NCBI RefSeq assembly: GCF_040869045.1
Contig: NC_090321.1
Coordinates: forward strand, 135,523,689 to 135,587,688
Direction: 5' to 3'
Length of the DNA: 64,000 nucleotides
Origin: Eurosta solidaginis
Lineage: Eukaryota; Arthropoda; Insecta; Diptera; Tephritidae
Within the stretch, counting starts at the first letter, position 1. Each line of letters begins with the position of its first letter. The notes under the pieces are model-generated. The model had not been told where the DNA came from, did no database searches, and saw nothing but the letters and a program-made list of their open reading frames with translations. The position numbers and the translations under genes were made by a program. This document shows, one piece after another, positions 1 through 11,388 of this stretch.

Positions 1-510
1 ATTTTTCAGACAAAAATATGTGCTATATACGTAAGCATTTGGTGAAATTTGAGGTTCTAGCTGTTAAAATGGGCAGAAATTGAGAAAAGTTTCTTATCTG
101 AACAATTTGTTGTATGAGATGTATACTATATATACCACAGATTTCTATGATTTTTTCAGACAACAATATATGCTATATACGTAAGCATATGGTGAAGTTT
201 AAAGTTTCAATCTGATAAATTGAGGAATATATGACAAAAAACCTCTTTTTCTGAAAAATCGGTTGTATGGAGGATATATGCTATAGTGGTCCGATCCGGT
301 CGGTTCCGACAAATGCCTAGTCGGGCACCTAAATATACCCGCTCACTAAATTTCATCAAAATATCTCAAAAATTGAGGGACTAGTTTGCATACAAACAGA
401 CAGACGGACAGACGGACATGGATAAATCAACTCAGCTCCTCATCCTGATTATTTCGGTATACTTAATGGTACTTCTATCTATTCTCCTTTAAGGACTTAC
501 CATTGTGGAA
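1..510. repeat. Tandem plus dispersed AT-rich intergenic repeat
   Basis: Two imperfect copies of a unit of roughly 150 bp start near positions 3 and 152. Both contain a CAGACAA..ATATG..CTATATACGTAAGCAT phrase and a run like GGTGAA(A/G)TTT. They are followed by a more GC-rich block (about 284-330) and by a GACAGACGGACAGACGG-type microsatellite near 396-417 leading into ATGGATAAATCAACTCAGCT. The layout resembles widespread non-coding repeats of fly genomes. No reading frame is supported and I cannot assign a family. Confidence 0.55.
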
Positions 511-584
511 TTCGTGACGAAATTAATATACCACTTCATTGTCATGAAAGGTATGAAGTTTTCGGCACAGCCCGTCCATACTTG

Positions 585-1230
585 TTTCAATTAAAAAAAA
601 TTATTTTGCACTGACCTAACAAAGTTTTAGACCCAACCTAATAATCTGGCTTATTTCTTTTTATAATCTTCAAAGTGTCTCAAAATATGTTTTCAATAAA
701 AAAAAATATTTTCCAATGACCTGGCAAAGTTTTAGACCCAACCTAATAATCTGGCGGCCACCGTGGTGTGATGGTAGCGTGCTCCGCCTACCACACCGTA
801 TGCCCTGGGTTCGCACCCCGGGCAAAGCAACATCAAAATTTTAGAAATAAGGTTTTTAAATTAGAAGAAAATTTTTCTAAGCGGGGACGCCCCTCGGCAG
901 TGTTTGGCAAGCGCTCCGGGTGTATTTCTGCCATGAAAAGCTCTCAGTGAAAACCCATCTGCCTTGCAGATGCCGTTCGGAGTCGGCTTAAAACATGTGG
1001 TCCCGTCCGGCCAATTTATAGGGAAAATCAAGAGGAGCACGACGCAAATTGGAAGAGAAGCTCGGCCTTAGATCTCTTCGGAGGTTATCGCGCCTTACAT
1101 TTATTTTTATTTTTTATAATAATCTGGCTTATTTCTTTTTATATTTTTCAAATATTAAATTTTAAAATATTTAATTTTCAAAGTGCCTCAAAAACATTTT
1201 TAGCATACAAAAATAATTTTTTTTGTTAAA
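585..1230. repeat. About 105-bp tandem repeat interrupted by a SINE
   Basis: A unit beginning TTTCAAT(T/A)AAAAAAA and running through AAAGTTTTAGACCCAACC to AATAATCTGG recurs with a period of about 105 bp (585-690 and 691-755). The following unit resumes after the SINE at 1117. The SINE therefore landed inside an existing tandem array and duplicated TAATAATCT(GGC). The array itself is non-coding. Confidence 0.6.
753..1116 (+). mobile_element. tRNA-derived SINE, copy 1
   Basis: The head GGCGGCCACCGTGGTGTGAT begins a tRNA-like region with an A-box-like TGGTGTGATGG and a B box GGTTCGCACCC. An unrelated body of about 290 bp follows (AAGCGGGGACGCCCCTCGGC, then CGTCCGGCCAATTT, then TCTTCGGAGGTTATCGCGCC) and a short T/A-rich tail. 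The copy is flanked by a 9-12 bp direct repeat, TAATAATCT(GGC), at 744-755 and 1117-1128. The same sequence recurs at 40194, 40984 and 52854 (reverse) with different target duplications, which establishes it as a mobile family. SINEs encode nothing and depend on a LINE; the short open frame inside is incidental. Confidence 0.88.
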
Positions 1231-1536
1231 TTCAAGGGCCGTCTCAGCCCCGCCCCCCTTAGCTAGTTCTGCATTTCTATACTTAGATACCATTAAAAAA
1301 GCGTTGTGCATAATTTTCATTGTGCCTCAAATACCTGCTCAAAAATGCTTACCAGCTCTCCTACTAAAATACCCTCTTTCTGCCGACATATAAGTTTTGT
1401 TCGTAGACCAAACAGAAATAAAGTTATAGATCAATGAATGAATCAACCAATGAAAGAATGATAACAGAAGCGACAAATTGTAGACACCGAACAAATTTGT
1501 TACCAAAACTTTCCGGAAAAATTGATTTCCTTTTTG
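1231..1536. other. AT-rich spacer, nothing recognised
   Basis: This stretch holds a short GC-rich patch (about 1225-1265, CCGTCTCAGCCCCGCCCCCC) and otherwise AT-rich sequence. I see no reading frame, RNA gene or repeat that I can name. Confidence 0.5.
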
Positions 1537-1559
1537 TAGGTTAGGTTAGGTTAGGTTAG
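1537..1559 (-). repeat. (TAACC)n 3' terminal repeat of the LOA element
   Basis: The plus strand reads TAGGTTAGGTTAGGTTAGGT directly next to the LINE 3' UTR. On the element's strand this is a pentanucleotide tail (TAACC)n rather than poly(A). A shorter GGTTAGGTT lies at the same place in the LINE remnant at 34362. Confidence 0.8.
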
Positions 1560-1632
1560 ACTGGCCACCGGTGCGAGCACCAGTGCACTTAGGCCCAAAA
1601 GGTCCCATTGTGATACCACATGGATCTCTCCC

Positions 1633-4600
1633 CTACTCAAACCAACAGGTCGATTCAGCAAATGTCAGGAATTTCTTAGGTTCCAACTTAGCCAGATCAA
1701 AAAGATCGTCAAAGAAGGGAGATCCCAGAGATTCATTGCTCTTGCGCCAAAGCGCAGGACAGTCGCACAGAAAATGCTTGACTGTTTCTATCTCCTCTTC
1801 GTTTTTGCAGCTCCTGCAGTAATCATTATAAGGAGCACCCAGCCATTGTGCATCCTTCACGATTGCTACGTGGCCGGTTATAAGTCCAAACACCAGAGAT
1901 ATGTTCCCCTTTCTAAGAAGCAGAAGACCTCTTGTACGTCTCGCGTCCCATTCAGGCCACACGAGCTTAGTGTGGTAGCAGGATACGAGATTGCTCCATC
2001 TCACACCCGCTTCCCTAAGGAAAATTCCTTTCAAAGTGAGCTTAGAGGTAGCGAGCGGTATGCTCAATCCCATCCAGGACGACGGAAGCGAAACGGATGT
2101 GCCCCTCTTGCAAGTTCGTCAGCCATCGCATTGCCCGGTATTTCCGAGTGTTCAGGCACCCATACCAGACTGAGGGAAGTTTGCTCAGCGATCTCGTTAA
2201 GAGATCGGCACTTCTCAACTGTCCTGACTTACATTTGACCGATCCAAGCGCTTTTAGTTCAGCCTAGCCGTCAGATTAAATACAAATTTTATTATGGCCG
2301 TGTTCAGCATTTCTCAGGTGATCAACGGCCTCATTTTTAGCAGCCACCTCCGCCTGGAGAACGCTGCAATGATCGGGTAGACTAAAGGATATGTTCCACC
2401 CTAGTTGAGGTGCAAAGACCCCGCTGCCTACCTTTTTATCCAGTTTGGAGCCGTCAGTATAAATCTGTAGAATATTGCTCAGATCTGGCAGCTCCTTCGA
2501 CCAATAATCCCTATCCGGGATAACATCCTCATATTTCATATCGAAAATGCAGTCCGAGCGCAATAGTCCGACGAAGGCGAATCCAAATTTTTAAGGATGG
2601 CTGCATGGCCAACCACATTATCTCTCCAGCCGGATAACTACCGCAGCCGTACTGCAGAAAAGCCGCACATTGCGTGGCCATTAGATTTATTGACAACACA
2701 TTACAAAAAGTATCCAGCGGCTCCGCAGGTGTGGTGCGTAGAGCGCCCCCACGCAGAGTAGAGCACCTCCTTGTACCTTCTGGAATACTCGTAGGTTCGA
2801 TTTTTTATCTAAGCTCGGCCACCAGACCAAATGGAAGGATTGGTCTAACCACAGCAGGGTAGAGCCAAAGGGTAATATTCGGCGATAGTCCCCATCTTCG
2901 TGCAACAACTCCCCTACAGCTGTACAGTGCCACCTTTGCTTTCCACACATGCTCCTGAGCGTTTTCCCTCCAGGATAGTTTCCTATCCAAAATTACTCCT
3001 AGGTATTTGGCAGAGTCCCTAAGCGTCAGGGTCGTACCCGCTAGCACCGGCAACTGCAACACAGGAATCTTATATTTCCTAGTGAACAAAACCAGTTCAG
3101 TTTTGGCTGAATTGATCTATAGACCTTTACTCCTGGTGCATAAAGTGTGGCAACCAATAGAAGTGGAGAAAATACCCCCCTGCGGGGTGCCTCTCCGTAT
3201 GTGTTTGACCACCGTTGAACCAGCTAGGTCGGCATAAACCTTTCTTCGTAACAGCAACTGCTGAACAAGTTTCACTAGCTCCGAATCGACCCCCAAGCCG
3301 GTTAGTGCATCAGTTACCGCAGAGGGCGTAACGTTTCTAAAAGCTCCCTCAATGTCCAGGAAGGCTATGATTGTGAATTACTTGAACGCCAAGGATTTCT
3401 CGACCTGGGAGACAACTGCATGCAAGGCTGTCTCCGTCAATTTCCCTTTCATATACGCATGCTGGGATGTAGACAACTTTCGCTCCAAGGGCTCCCTTAA
3501 TGTGGAGTCCAATAAGCTCGCGAGTGTCTTGAGCTGGAAGGATGTCAGACATATCGGTCTGAAGTCTGTAGGGGTCGCGTGACTAGCCCTTCCAGCTTTT
3601 GGTATAAAGGTGACACTTGAATCGTTCCAACCCGTGGAATATGGTTAAGAGCACAAACTCCTTTGAAGATGTTATACAACCACAAAGAGTTCAGCGCGAT
3701 TGTTTGCTGGAGTTGTAGCGGGGCCAATCCATCTTCCCCTGGTGCTTTGAAAGGCTTGAACGACATTATAGCCGATTTAACTTTACCCATAGTAATGAAC
3801 TTCCCCTCAAACGGTTCGCCAGTACGAGTTTCCCTCCATGTCATTTCTTCATCACTAGCACCCGGAAAGTGCGTACTCAGGAGTAGGCATAGAGTGCTCT
3901 CTGCCGAATCCGTCCATGTCCCATCAGATCATTGCAGGCATCCATGGACACTTTTTGGAGCAACAGAGAGCACCTTTCTGGGCCTGGATCTCTCAGACAC
4001 CGTCTCTATTTCGCTACAAAACTTCCGACAGGAGGTCCTCTTCTACGGCCTTAGCAATTTCTTATAATACCCAAGCATAATTTTGTATGCATCCCATTTT
4101 TCAGCCACCCTGGAGGCTTTAGCAAGATTGAATGCTTTCCGACAATCCTTGCGTAGATTTTCTAGGTCCGCGATCCACCATGGTGGTTTGGTTTTACCAC
4201 TAGATTTCTTCTTAGGGCAGGCCTTATTAAGAGCCTCCCCGCAAGCCTTCGTATACAAGTGAACCATATTATCCAGCTCTACAGAGTTCTGGGGAGTATG
4301 AACCCTAGATTCCAAGAGCCTCTTTTGAAGCTCCTCACTATAGATATGCCATTGGCGTATTTTAGGTTTCTGTGCCAGCCAGTTCTGAGCGCCACCCCGC
4401 CAAGGTCGAAGCGAACAAATCTATGATCCGAAAAGGAGTGGTCTTCAAGCACCGTCCAGTTTTTTATCAAGGATTCCTCGCTGCCCGAGATCAGGGTGAC
4501 GTCCAGAACCTCCTGTCTGCTCCTAGTAACAAACGTGGGTACCGAACCCCTATTGCAAATCTTAAAGTTATGATAAATAACAAAATCAAAGAGCGACCCA

Positions 4601-5251
4601 CCCCTCTCGTTCGTGTCTCCGCTGCCCCACGCTTCGTGGTGGGCATTGGCATCTCCCGCTAGTAATAGTTGGTCCTTCACCTCCCGAGCTATCCTGCAAA
4701 CTAGCTCCGTCGGAGCCGACACCTCATGGGGGAAGTAGAAAGACGTCAGGGTAACATCCGTATCACCGACCGTCAACATCAGAGTTGTAGCATCCTCGTC
4801 GCTAAACTGGGGAAGAAAAAGAAAATTTATATTAGATCTTACCAAGATGCAAGCTCTCGGTTTCCCACGTGTGGCATCACTTACCAACGTCAGTCCTGAC
4901 GCCTTCAGCCCCCATATCTTGTGCCCTGCTACCCAAGGCTCCTGGATAAGGGCTATGTCAGGCGACTCATTTGAAAACTGGAGCAGCAGATGCTGCTTTA
5001 CAGTGGTGGAGGTTTATTTGTAGGACTCGCACTAAGCCGAGCACCGACCACCTCCACCACTGTCGAATCGCCGTCTTCATCAGACATTGGCTCCTCTCCA
5101 GTGTAAGCACTGAGTCTATCCAGCGTTTGCGAGGAGAGCGAAGACGCGTCTCCGCCCAGCGTGTCATCCGTCGGACTGATCCAGTTAGGTTTTGCGTCAT
5201 CTTTCTCCTCGCTCTCCGCTTTTTCAGGCTCTTTGTCCAGCTCCAGATCAT
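1633..5251 (-). pseudogene. LOA LINE ORF2 (APE endonuclease, RT, RNase H), broken
   Basis: The endonuclease opens with RVLQINLHHCKAASA (about 5010-4970) and continues in 4887-4279, with GDANAHHEAWGS and, near the end, DHSFSDHRFVRF containing the SDH catalytic signature. The RT follows in pieces: KAPGEDGLAPL (about 3750), LDIEGAF with the first catalytic Asp (about 3340), and RGTPQGG (about 3190). The YADD box expected after PQGG is absent: the sequence jumps to the INSAKTELVLF segment (about 3110), so about 200 bp are deleted. RNase H begins IYTDGSKLDKKVGSGVF (about 2470). The C-terminal CxxC-EEEIETVKHFLCDCPAL zinc-binding segment is in 2073-1633. Retrotransposition is not possible from this copy. 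Confidence 0.85.
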
Positions 5252-6424
5252 AGGCCGTCTTTAAGTCATTGGAGTACACTTTGACCTTCATCATGTCAAA
5301 ACCAAATTTAATAGCGCCATCCGCGCGCTCCAACAAAGGGAGTGGCTCCTTGTTGAGTAGGAGTATCGTCTGACGCGTCGCTCTGGTGCTATGCTCCAGC
5401 TTCAAGACTCTCCAACCAGAGCAAGGTAGCTCCGGGTTGAAGGTCCTTATGACCTCAAGGACTCCCTCTGGATCATCCGGCTTCGATGGAATCCAGACCC
5501 TAGCTCTCGGTCTAGATGGGATGTCCTTAAAGTCTACAGCTCTGAGCATCGAACCAGGGTAGAACTCACCCAACCTAGCCACCGCCTTTTCATATAAGTC
5601 GGCTAACCTATGGTCATCGCAGGCCACCAACTTAACTGGCCCCTGGTACCAACCCACCTCTTTGCAAGTAGGTGGAGGTCCAGGGTTCTTCCTTACCAAG
5701 GCGACTACAAAATTGGCCATTTCGGTCCTTATCCAGTCCCATTTGTCTTTGAAGAGCTTTTCCTTCTCAGGATTTAATTCAAAGACCCCCACAAGGATGC
5801 TACTTTTAGCAACATCAGCGAATTAGGGGCCTTTGACTATAAACCTCTTGGGAGCGTTCTTAGAAATCTCCATCGAACGGTTGCGCTTACCGGAGGCCTA
5901 TTCCTTCACCGGAGCAGACTTCTTAAAATCGGGCACTATAGATTCCGCCCACTCGATTTCCGCCCCTAACTCATCAACATCCCCAGGCAACGCCATAGAG
6001 AGCAGATTAGGGACGTTTGCCATCCTTTTCAGGATTCGTATAGCCACCTGTCTATGCCTACTGCGAATCTGTGAGGGAGGTGGCCTATCCTTCTTCTGGG
6101 TGTACGACGTTGGCGTAGCCGAAGGCAGACGGGCGGGCGCTCCCCCGTGCTAGCAGCTCCCCCGGTAGCAAACTGCCTACCGAGAAGGTTACTAGCAGAG
6201 GCAGCGGGTCCAGTCGCCGCCACCAAAGCACCCCTAGAGGAATTGATGGGCGATGTGAAAGATTTCGGCACCGCATGAAGTCTTTGCGCACCACCCGCAA
6301 TAGCCACACCGCGGCTTGTAGAGGAGCTCTGAATCGCACGAGCTCCCAGATTGATGGGTGTTACCCCTTCCGGCTTTTTATGAGTTCCGGCCTCGATACA
6401 ATTGTTTTTGTTTTTAAAATCCAT
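4998..6424 (-). pseudogene. LOA LINE ORF1 (DUF4780-like nucleic-acid-binding protein), frameshifted
   Basis: The protein begins at the Met at 6424 with a Ser/Ala/Gly-rich N-terminal region. Frameshifts near 6150 and 5860 break the frame. The longest intact piece (5792-4998, 264 residues) holds a globular region starting near ELNPEKEKLFKDKWDWIRTE, followed by an RxxARVWIPSKP segment and a WRVLKLEHST segment. It ends in an acidic, Ser-rich tail. This matches the DUF4780 domain found in ORF1 of LOA-like insect LINEs, presumed to bind the element RNA. No CCHC zinc knuckles are visible in this piece. The end of ORF1 overlaps the N-terminal coding region of ORF2 in another frame (5251 onward), a usual arrangement for two-ORF LINEs. 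Family assignment is from memory of the domain; a profile search would be decisive. Confidence 0.75.
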
Positions 6425-6780
6425 AAGTGAATCCCACGATTTGCGGAGAACGGGTCGTCCACCCCAGGCAGAGATCCGCTGTACCTGGGGTAAGGCCTAA
6501 ATTACAACTGAGTGTGGCCTGGTTTCCAGAGGGCTCCGTTAGGGACTGGGCTATTTGAGGGGGCCCCCAGCCAGGCTGACCATCGGCACGCAACGCATAA
6601 CATCACCGGTCCGGCCCCCACCTTGAGGCCACGTTCAAGAGCCACTACCATATGCCAGAGCTATTGAGGAGCTAAAGTACTAATGGCACTGATTCCTGAG
6701 CTTAGCTAGTACTGTAGTGACTATTACCAGCCGGCACCCTCGAGGAGGGTTCAGTCCAAGGATTTTCGCCAGCCTTCATT

Positions 6781-7087
6781 TTTGTAAAGAAGTACACATT
6801 ACTTTTTAACCGCTTTTGAAATTCAAGTTTAATTGGTGAAGAAAGGCTCACATAGCTTAAATGTGTCCATAGTTTTCAAGTCTATGTTTGCTTATTAGAA
6901 CAATTTTCGACGTTTTTTGGTAGCGGACGTGGCACAAGGATATGGGTAGGATCAATTTATAAAAACTGCGTTTTCCAAAGATTTTTATACTTTTTTCTAA
7001 TGATAAACAAAACTCTAGAAAAATTTAAATAAAAGCAAAAATATATAAATATGGGTTGAACATCGCAACTATATAAGGAACGATGTT
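6781..7087. other. Spacer, nothing recognised
   Basis: AT-rich sequence between two LINEs. I see no gene, RNA or repeat I can name; it may hold the pre-insertion target DNA of both elements. Confidence 0.5.
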
Positions 7088-7088
7088 T

Positions 7089-7122
<34 letters not shown>

Positions 7123-7212
7123 GGACGTTGTGGCAGCGCGCTGCCCTCAAGTGGCCCAATGAAACCAGGCTAATCCTGTTCACGCGATCGATTTATATAT
7201 ATATATAATAAC

Positions 7213-7244
<32 letters not shown>

Positions 7245-8275
7245 TGCCGAGTCTTTGATGGGCAGCGGTTTGTCAAGCGTCACGATCTGAGACTGCTCAG
7301 CTACAGAAGAAATTTCATCAGCCAAGCGTAATACTTAAAGAGAACAGAAGCAAACGTATTATACATTAATTTAGAGAGGTGAGAACAATCTTTTTTATAG
7401 AAAAAAGGGAGTCCGAGCTATCAAATGTGTTTGAGTGAGAGTTATAATCTTGGCATAAACGCCGAAAAGGTTCATTTTGTTCGAAATTCGTTCTACATTG
7501 TTTCAGCAGAAGAGGTTTGAAGTGTCTCGATGTCCGAGAGGGAACGCAAAAGTTCACTTCATTCAGAAGGAATGGGCTCGAAATTGATCCATTTAAAAGT
7601 TTTGTCATAAATATTACACCAAGCATCTCCCTTCGACTAGCAAGAGTTGGAAAATTGATAAGCTTTAATCGATTAGTATAAGGTGGAAGATTAGTTAAAG
7701 AGTCCCATTGGAAATTTCTTAAGGCAAATAGTAAAAATTGTTTTTGTATTGATTCGAGACTGTCTGCATGGACTTGATAACGCGGATTCCAAATTATCGA
7801 GCCGTATTCTAATATTGGCCTAACTAATGTTGTAAAAAGTGCTTTAGTTATGTAAGGGTCGTTAAATTCTTTTGACCACCGTTTAACAAATGCAAAAACA
7901 CCTTTGCCTTTATTCACCGTAGCATTAATATGAAGATTGAAACTAAGTTTGGAATCCATCATGACTCCCAAGTCAATAAAATTATTTACAGTTTCTAGAC
8001 TATAGTTGTTAATTGTATATGAAGCTGGTGGCGAAACTCTCCGAGAAAAACACATGACTTTACATTTTTTGAGATTGAGCGGCATATAATTTACATTGCA
8101 CCAGGTAACCAAGTGATTTAAATCCATTTGAAGCAAGGAATGTTCCTCAACCGAGGCACATGATTTGAAAAGTTTTACATCGTCTGCGTACATCAAGATT
8201 TTTGAGTATTTAATTGTACCAGATATATCGTTTATGAACAACAAGAACAGAATTGGACCAAGATGGCTGCCCTGT
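7088..8275 (-). mobile_element. 5'-truncated Jockey/CR1-group LINE (family A)
   Basis: Long T tracts (7089-7120 and 7205-7230 on the plus strand) mark the 3' end. The 3' UTR contains GCCGAGTCTTTGATGGGCAG and the ORF ends at 7366. The element is truncated near 8275, just inside the RT. Related 3' UTRs occur at 57318 and 62800, both on the minus strand, so at least three copies of the family lie in this window. Confidence 0.82.
7366..8244 (-). pseudogene. Reverse transcriptase C-terminal half (LINE family A)
   Basis: This 292-residue open frame starts inside the RT palm (LLFINDI just upstream). It has an intact YADDVKLF catalytic box near its residue 19, then LGVMMDSKLSF and the LINE thumb (VKRWSKEFNDPYITKALFTTLVRPILEYGS). 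No RNase H follows, as in Jockey/CR1-type LINEs. The endonuclease and ORF1 are missing through 5' truncation, so it cannot move on its own. The open frame through about 880 bp suggests a fairly recent insertion. The protein reverse-transcribes LINE RNA at a nicked target. Confidence 0.85.
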
Positions 8276-9615
8276 TAGTAAAACAGCCAAATTCGCAAAA
8301 ACGATAAAGCTCATCATATGTATTATTTCTAATTGCTGTTTTTATGTGCGGCTCCCTTTTTCGCTCCTATTTGGAATCCAAATCTATAAATAAAGTTTTG
8401 GTTGTAAAGATGGAGATTCGGGCTATTAGCGAGCTTTGGGCAATTTTGGTCGTAGTGCTTTTGTTTAGCTATATTTTATTAAAATAATTAGTTAAAAATA
8501 AACGATTGTGATCACACAAAAAAATCTATTTGTACTATTGCACTATTGTGTATATTTGCACTGTATTACGCTAGATGACAGCGTAAGCTGTATGAACGCT
8601 AGATGTCAGCTCACTGCATTATACGCTAGATGGCAGTGCAAGCTGTAAGTTTTAATTGATTGACAGGTGATTTCTGTTGATATTTGACAAGAGACTTTTA
8701 TATACATACATACATACATGGTTAAAAAGCTAGAAAATGCAAAATCTTTGGATAAACGTTTTTTTATAATTGGAATAAATGTCTGGTCGGGCCGCCCCGC
8801 AAATTTGTATTTTTTTTTAATAGAGCGTGGCTTACTTTAGATTGACCTTATTTTTGTTGATTTGAGTGTTGAAAAGAAACATTCAGAATCAAGAATTTTG
8901 CGAGGTTGATTCAACAGTTGTGTATTTGCGAAATATCGGTTGAAATGACCCGAACAAAAATAACGGTTGAATTGACACGTAAAATTTTGTTGGCAAATTT
9001 TCGCTATATACACATTTACATATATTTAATTTTTTTCTCAAACAAAAACAAATTTAAATATTTTACTTTCTCTATTTTTTTATTTCCCTTTGTTTGGAGA
9101 TTGATTTCTAAATAATAAATTGCTTAAAAGCTTAAAGAATAGGCCGACCGGAGGAGAAAACGGTTATAATTTGTAAGTTCTTTTATCATGGGTTATGCCT
9201 TTTAAATGCTCTATCATGGATAAAATTAATGAGTGATGAAATTCGAACAAGCGAATAAACTAAAAGCTCTTTCAATATTACCTTTAGTTTTGAGAAAACT
9301 TTCCATAGTGCGTCGGGTCGAAGTGGTTTTAGAAAGCTGCGGCGGTGTGGTGATCCGACTCGATGTAGCGACCTCGATTCATGCTAACATCTAAGAAGAT
9401 GGTTGTGTGTTTCTCAATCGGACGATTAGCTTTATCGATTTCTTTAAGTTTAGTCCTGGAGCTGGGTGTGAATATATTTCAGGAATCAGCGGAGTAGCCT
9501 AAGTAAATTAATAATTGTCTGAAGTTACTGTATTTTTTTTTTTTTTTGATAAAATTTTTTCTTTACCCACATTCTGTACGAAACTCAATAACAACCAGTC
9601 ATTTTTTCTTTTCAG
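8276..9615. other. Region upstream of the RyR exon; short repeats, no gene recognised
   Basis: AT-rich DNA containing three close copies of ACGCTAGATGNCAG (8567-8640). A GC-richer patch around 9310-9400 (GTGCGTCGGGTCGAAG and GTGATCCGACTCGATGTAGC) could belong to an upstream non-coding exon or promoter of the following gene. I cannot fix a transcription start. The stretch ends in a pyrimidine-rich splice acceptor (CATTTTTTCTTTTCAG, to 9615). Confidence 0.4.
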
Positions 9616-9752
9616 TTTTATAACAATTACTGTCAAATTGTGCCCAATCTACGCAAGCACAATAAATCACATGCTGGAAAGTAGTTTAAACTATTAATAT
9701 GGCCGAAGCAGAGGGTGGCTCTGAGCAGGATGATGTTTCATTTCTGCGAACG
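9616..9752 (+). CDS. RyR: Ryanodine receptor, first coding exon
   Basis: The ATG at 9699 opens 18 codons reading MAEAEGGSEQDDVSFLRT, followed directly by a consensus donor GTAAGT at 9753. From memory, this peptide is the conserved N-terminus of insect ryanodine receptors, which continue with a segment beginning EDMV after this point. The intron is in phase 0. A polypyrimidine tract and AG at 9602-9615 suggest that the exon starts at 9616 with 83 nt of 5' UTR, so at least one non-coding exon lies upstream. RyR is the large homotetrameric calcium-release channel of the sarcoplasmic/endoplasmic reticulum, and these residues immediately precede the N-terminal MIR/beta-trefoil region. Only this exon is visible; the next coding exon is not found in the window. 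The match is short but very specific. Confidence 0.85.
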
Positions 9753-9758
9753 GTAAGT

Positions 9759-11340
9759 CGATAAGTTAAGGTATACTCGTATTTATTAAGGATATTTCGC
9801 CGAAAAAGTGATCACAAATTTGACAATATTTTCTGTCAAACAGCGTACGTGATGTCCCAAAAATTTTTAAATTATTATAAATTCAGAAAGCAAATTGATA
9901 TTAAATAAAGAGAGATGTAGCTATTCATGCTGGAGAAATGCTTCAAAACTCTTATAAAATTTACTGCTGGATTTTTTACGAACACAAGTTATGAACTGGA
10001 GGAGAATTCCTCTCCCAAATACTTTTTTTCCAAAACAATAAAATTTTTCTATAAACAAAACAAAACCTATCTTGTATGCATTGAAATTTTGTTCATTGTG
10101 ATAAAACTTCATATAATAATTTGAGGAAAAAATTTCTTTGCCTATTGCAAAAAAATCCTGCGAAGTTTATCTTCCGAGTAACTTTTTTTTTTCAGTGTTT
10201 ATTTCAAACTTAGCACATTGGTAGCCACGACATCTAGTGCTTAAACGTATTTTGCTTAAGTGTGGCAAATAAAAATCTGGATTAGAAGTATAATGACACA
10301 ATTTATAGTACCAGCATTTCATGGAATTCCTCTCCTTATTAATAATTAATAATTTAAATATATCACATCTCAACATACAAAGGGGGAAGAATTTAAAGTG
10401 GGTATCAGCTTGAGAAAAAGAGCTAAAAAGAAGTATAAAAAAGACATATTGAAAAATCAAATAAATCTCAAAAATTCCTTAGCTACCGTTTTTTATTCCA
10501 GCATGTCGCAGATCAGACGTGCGATATTGACTAGCTGAAAAAATGCAAAACGTTCATTTATGAAAATAGACTAACCCTGTACCTGGAATATGTATGTCAA
10601 CATTAGTAAACTGGAGTAAATTTCGATAACCACTACATCAATCTTTATATATAAAATTTAAGGCGCGATATATCAATGAAGAGAATTTAGGCCGAGCTTT
10701 CTCCTACAATTTACGTCGTGCTACTTTTAATTGTTCCTAAAAATTTGAGGAACTGTTCCTACATGTTTAACGATGACTCCGAACGACATTTGCAAGGCGG
10801 ATGAATTTTCACTGAGAAACTGGACATGGCAGAAATACACTTGAAATCATTGAATAATTTTCTAATAGAGAAAACTTGACTCTAGTTTTTGATGTTGCTT
10901 TGCCCGGGACTTGAACCTGATGTGGTACGCGGACACGCTACGCTATATAGTATAAGGGCAAATCGAAATTTGAAAACTGGATTTCACACGTATCCCGTAA
11001 AAAAGGGTTATTAAAAAAAATTTTTTTTCTAATAAATGTATTTAAATTTTTTTTGTTATTTTAACAAACCTTGTCACAATTCTACCAAATGAATTTGTTC
11101 TTTTTTTAATATTATTAATAGTTTCGCTAAAGTTTCACCTGACTGGCTGGTCTCCTGTACAAAAAATGTGTACGATTGTACCGTACCAACCGTAGCATAT
11201 AAAAAAAAATTGGTAGGAGCACTGATCAAGTCGATAGCGGCTTTGGAAGAAATCGGACTTTTTCTTCGTGAAATGGTGAAAACGGCCTTTAGAGTATCAA
11301 AACTAGAGTAAAGACCACGGTTTCCATTCATGTTTCACAA
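9759..11340. other. AT-rich intronic spacer
   Basis: Apart from the degenerate SINE, this stretch holds AT-rich sequence with homopolymer runs (for example 11010-11060). A minus-strand open frame of 85 codons at 11331-11074 has no family I recognise and lies just past the 3' side of the R1-clade LINE; I do not call it a gene. Confidence 0.4.
10664..10945 (-). mobile_element. Degenerate copy of the tRNA-derived SINE
   Basis: On the reverse strand the landmarks of the intact SINEs appear in order but diverged: AAGGCGCGATA, GCCGAGCTTTCTCCTACAAT, ACTCCGAACGACATTTGCAA, GGCAGAAATACACTTG, and a B-box remnant in GCCCGGGACTTGAACCTGAT. No target duplication is recognisable. Much older than the other four copies. 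Confidence 0.75.
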
Positions 11341-11388
11341 ATGGCTTTTTTGGTGTTTGATACACTTCTTTTCTCGTACTTCCACCGG

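Larger units (their letters stand above)
1537..6780 (-). mobile_element. LOA-clade non-LTR retrotransposon, near full length, inactive
   Basis: Read on the minus strand, the element has a 5' UTR (about 6780-6425), ORF1 (6424-4998), ORF2 (about 5251-1633) and a short 3' UTR ending in four to five TAACC units (1537-1559) instead of poly(A). ORF1 carries a DUF4780-like domain. ORF2 has an APE-type endonuclease, a reverse transcriptase and a C-terminal RNase H. DUF4780 plus APE plus RNase H is characteristic of LOA-clade LINEs. Several frameshifts and a deletion that removes the RT metal-binding motif show that this copy is dead. Confidence 0.85.

Noticed and set aside
1537..1559. True telomeric repeat tract
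   Set aside because: Only four to five units, directly at the 3' end of a LINE and far from any chromosome end signal.
1774..2238. Plus-strand frame of 154 codons over the LOA element
   Set aside because: It is the antisense shadow of the LINE C-terminal coding region.
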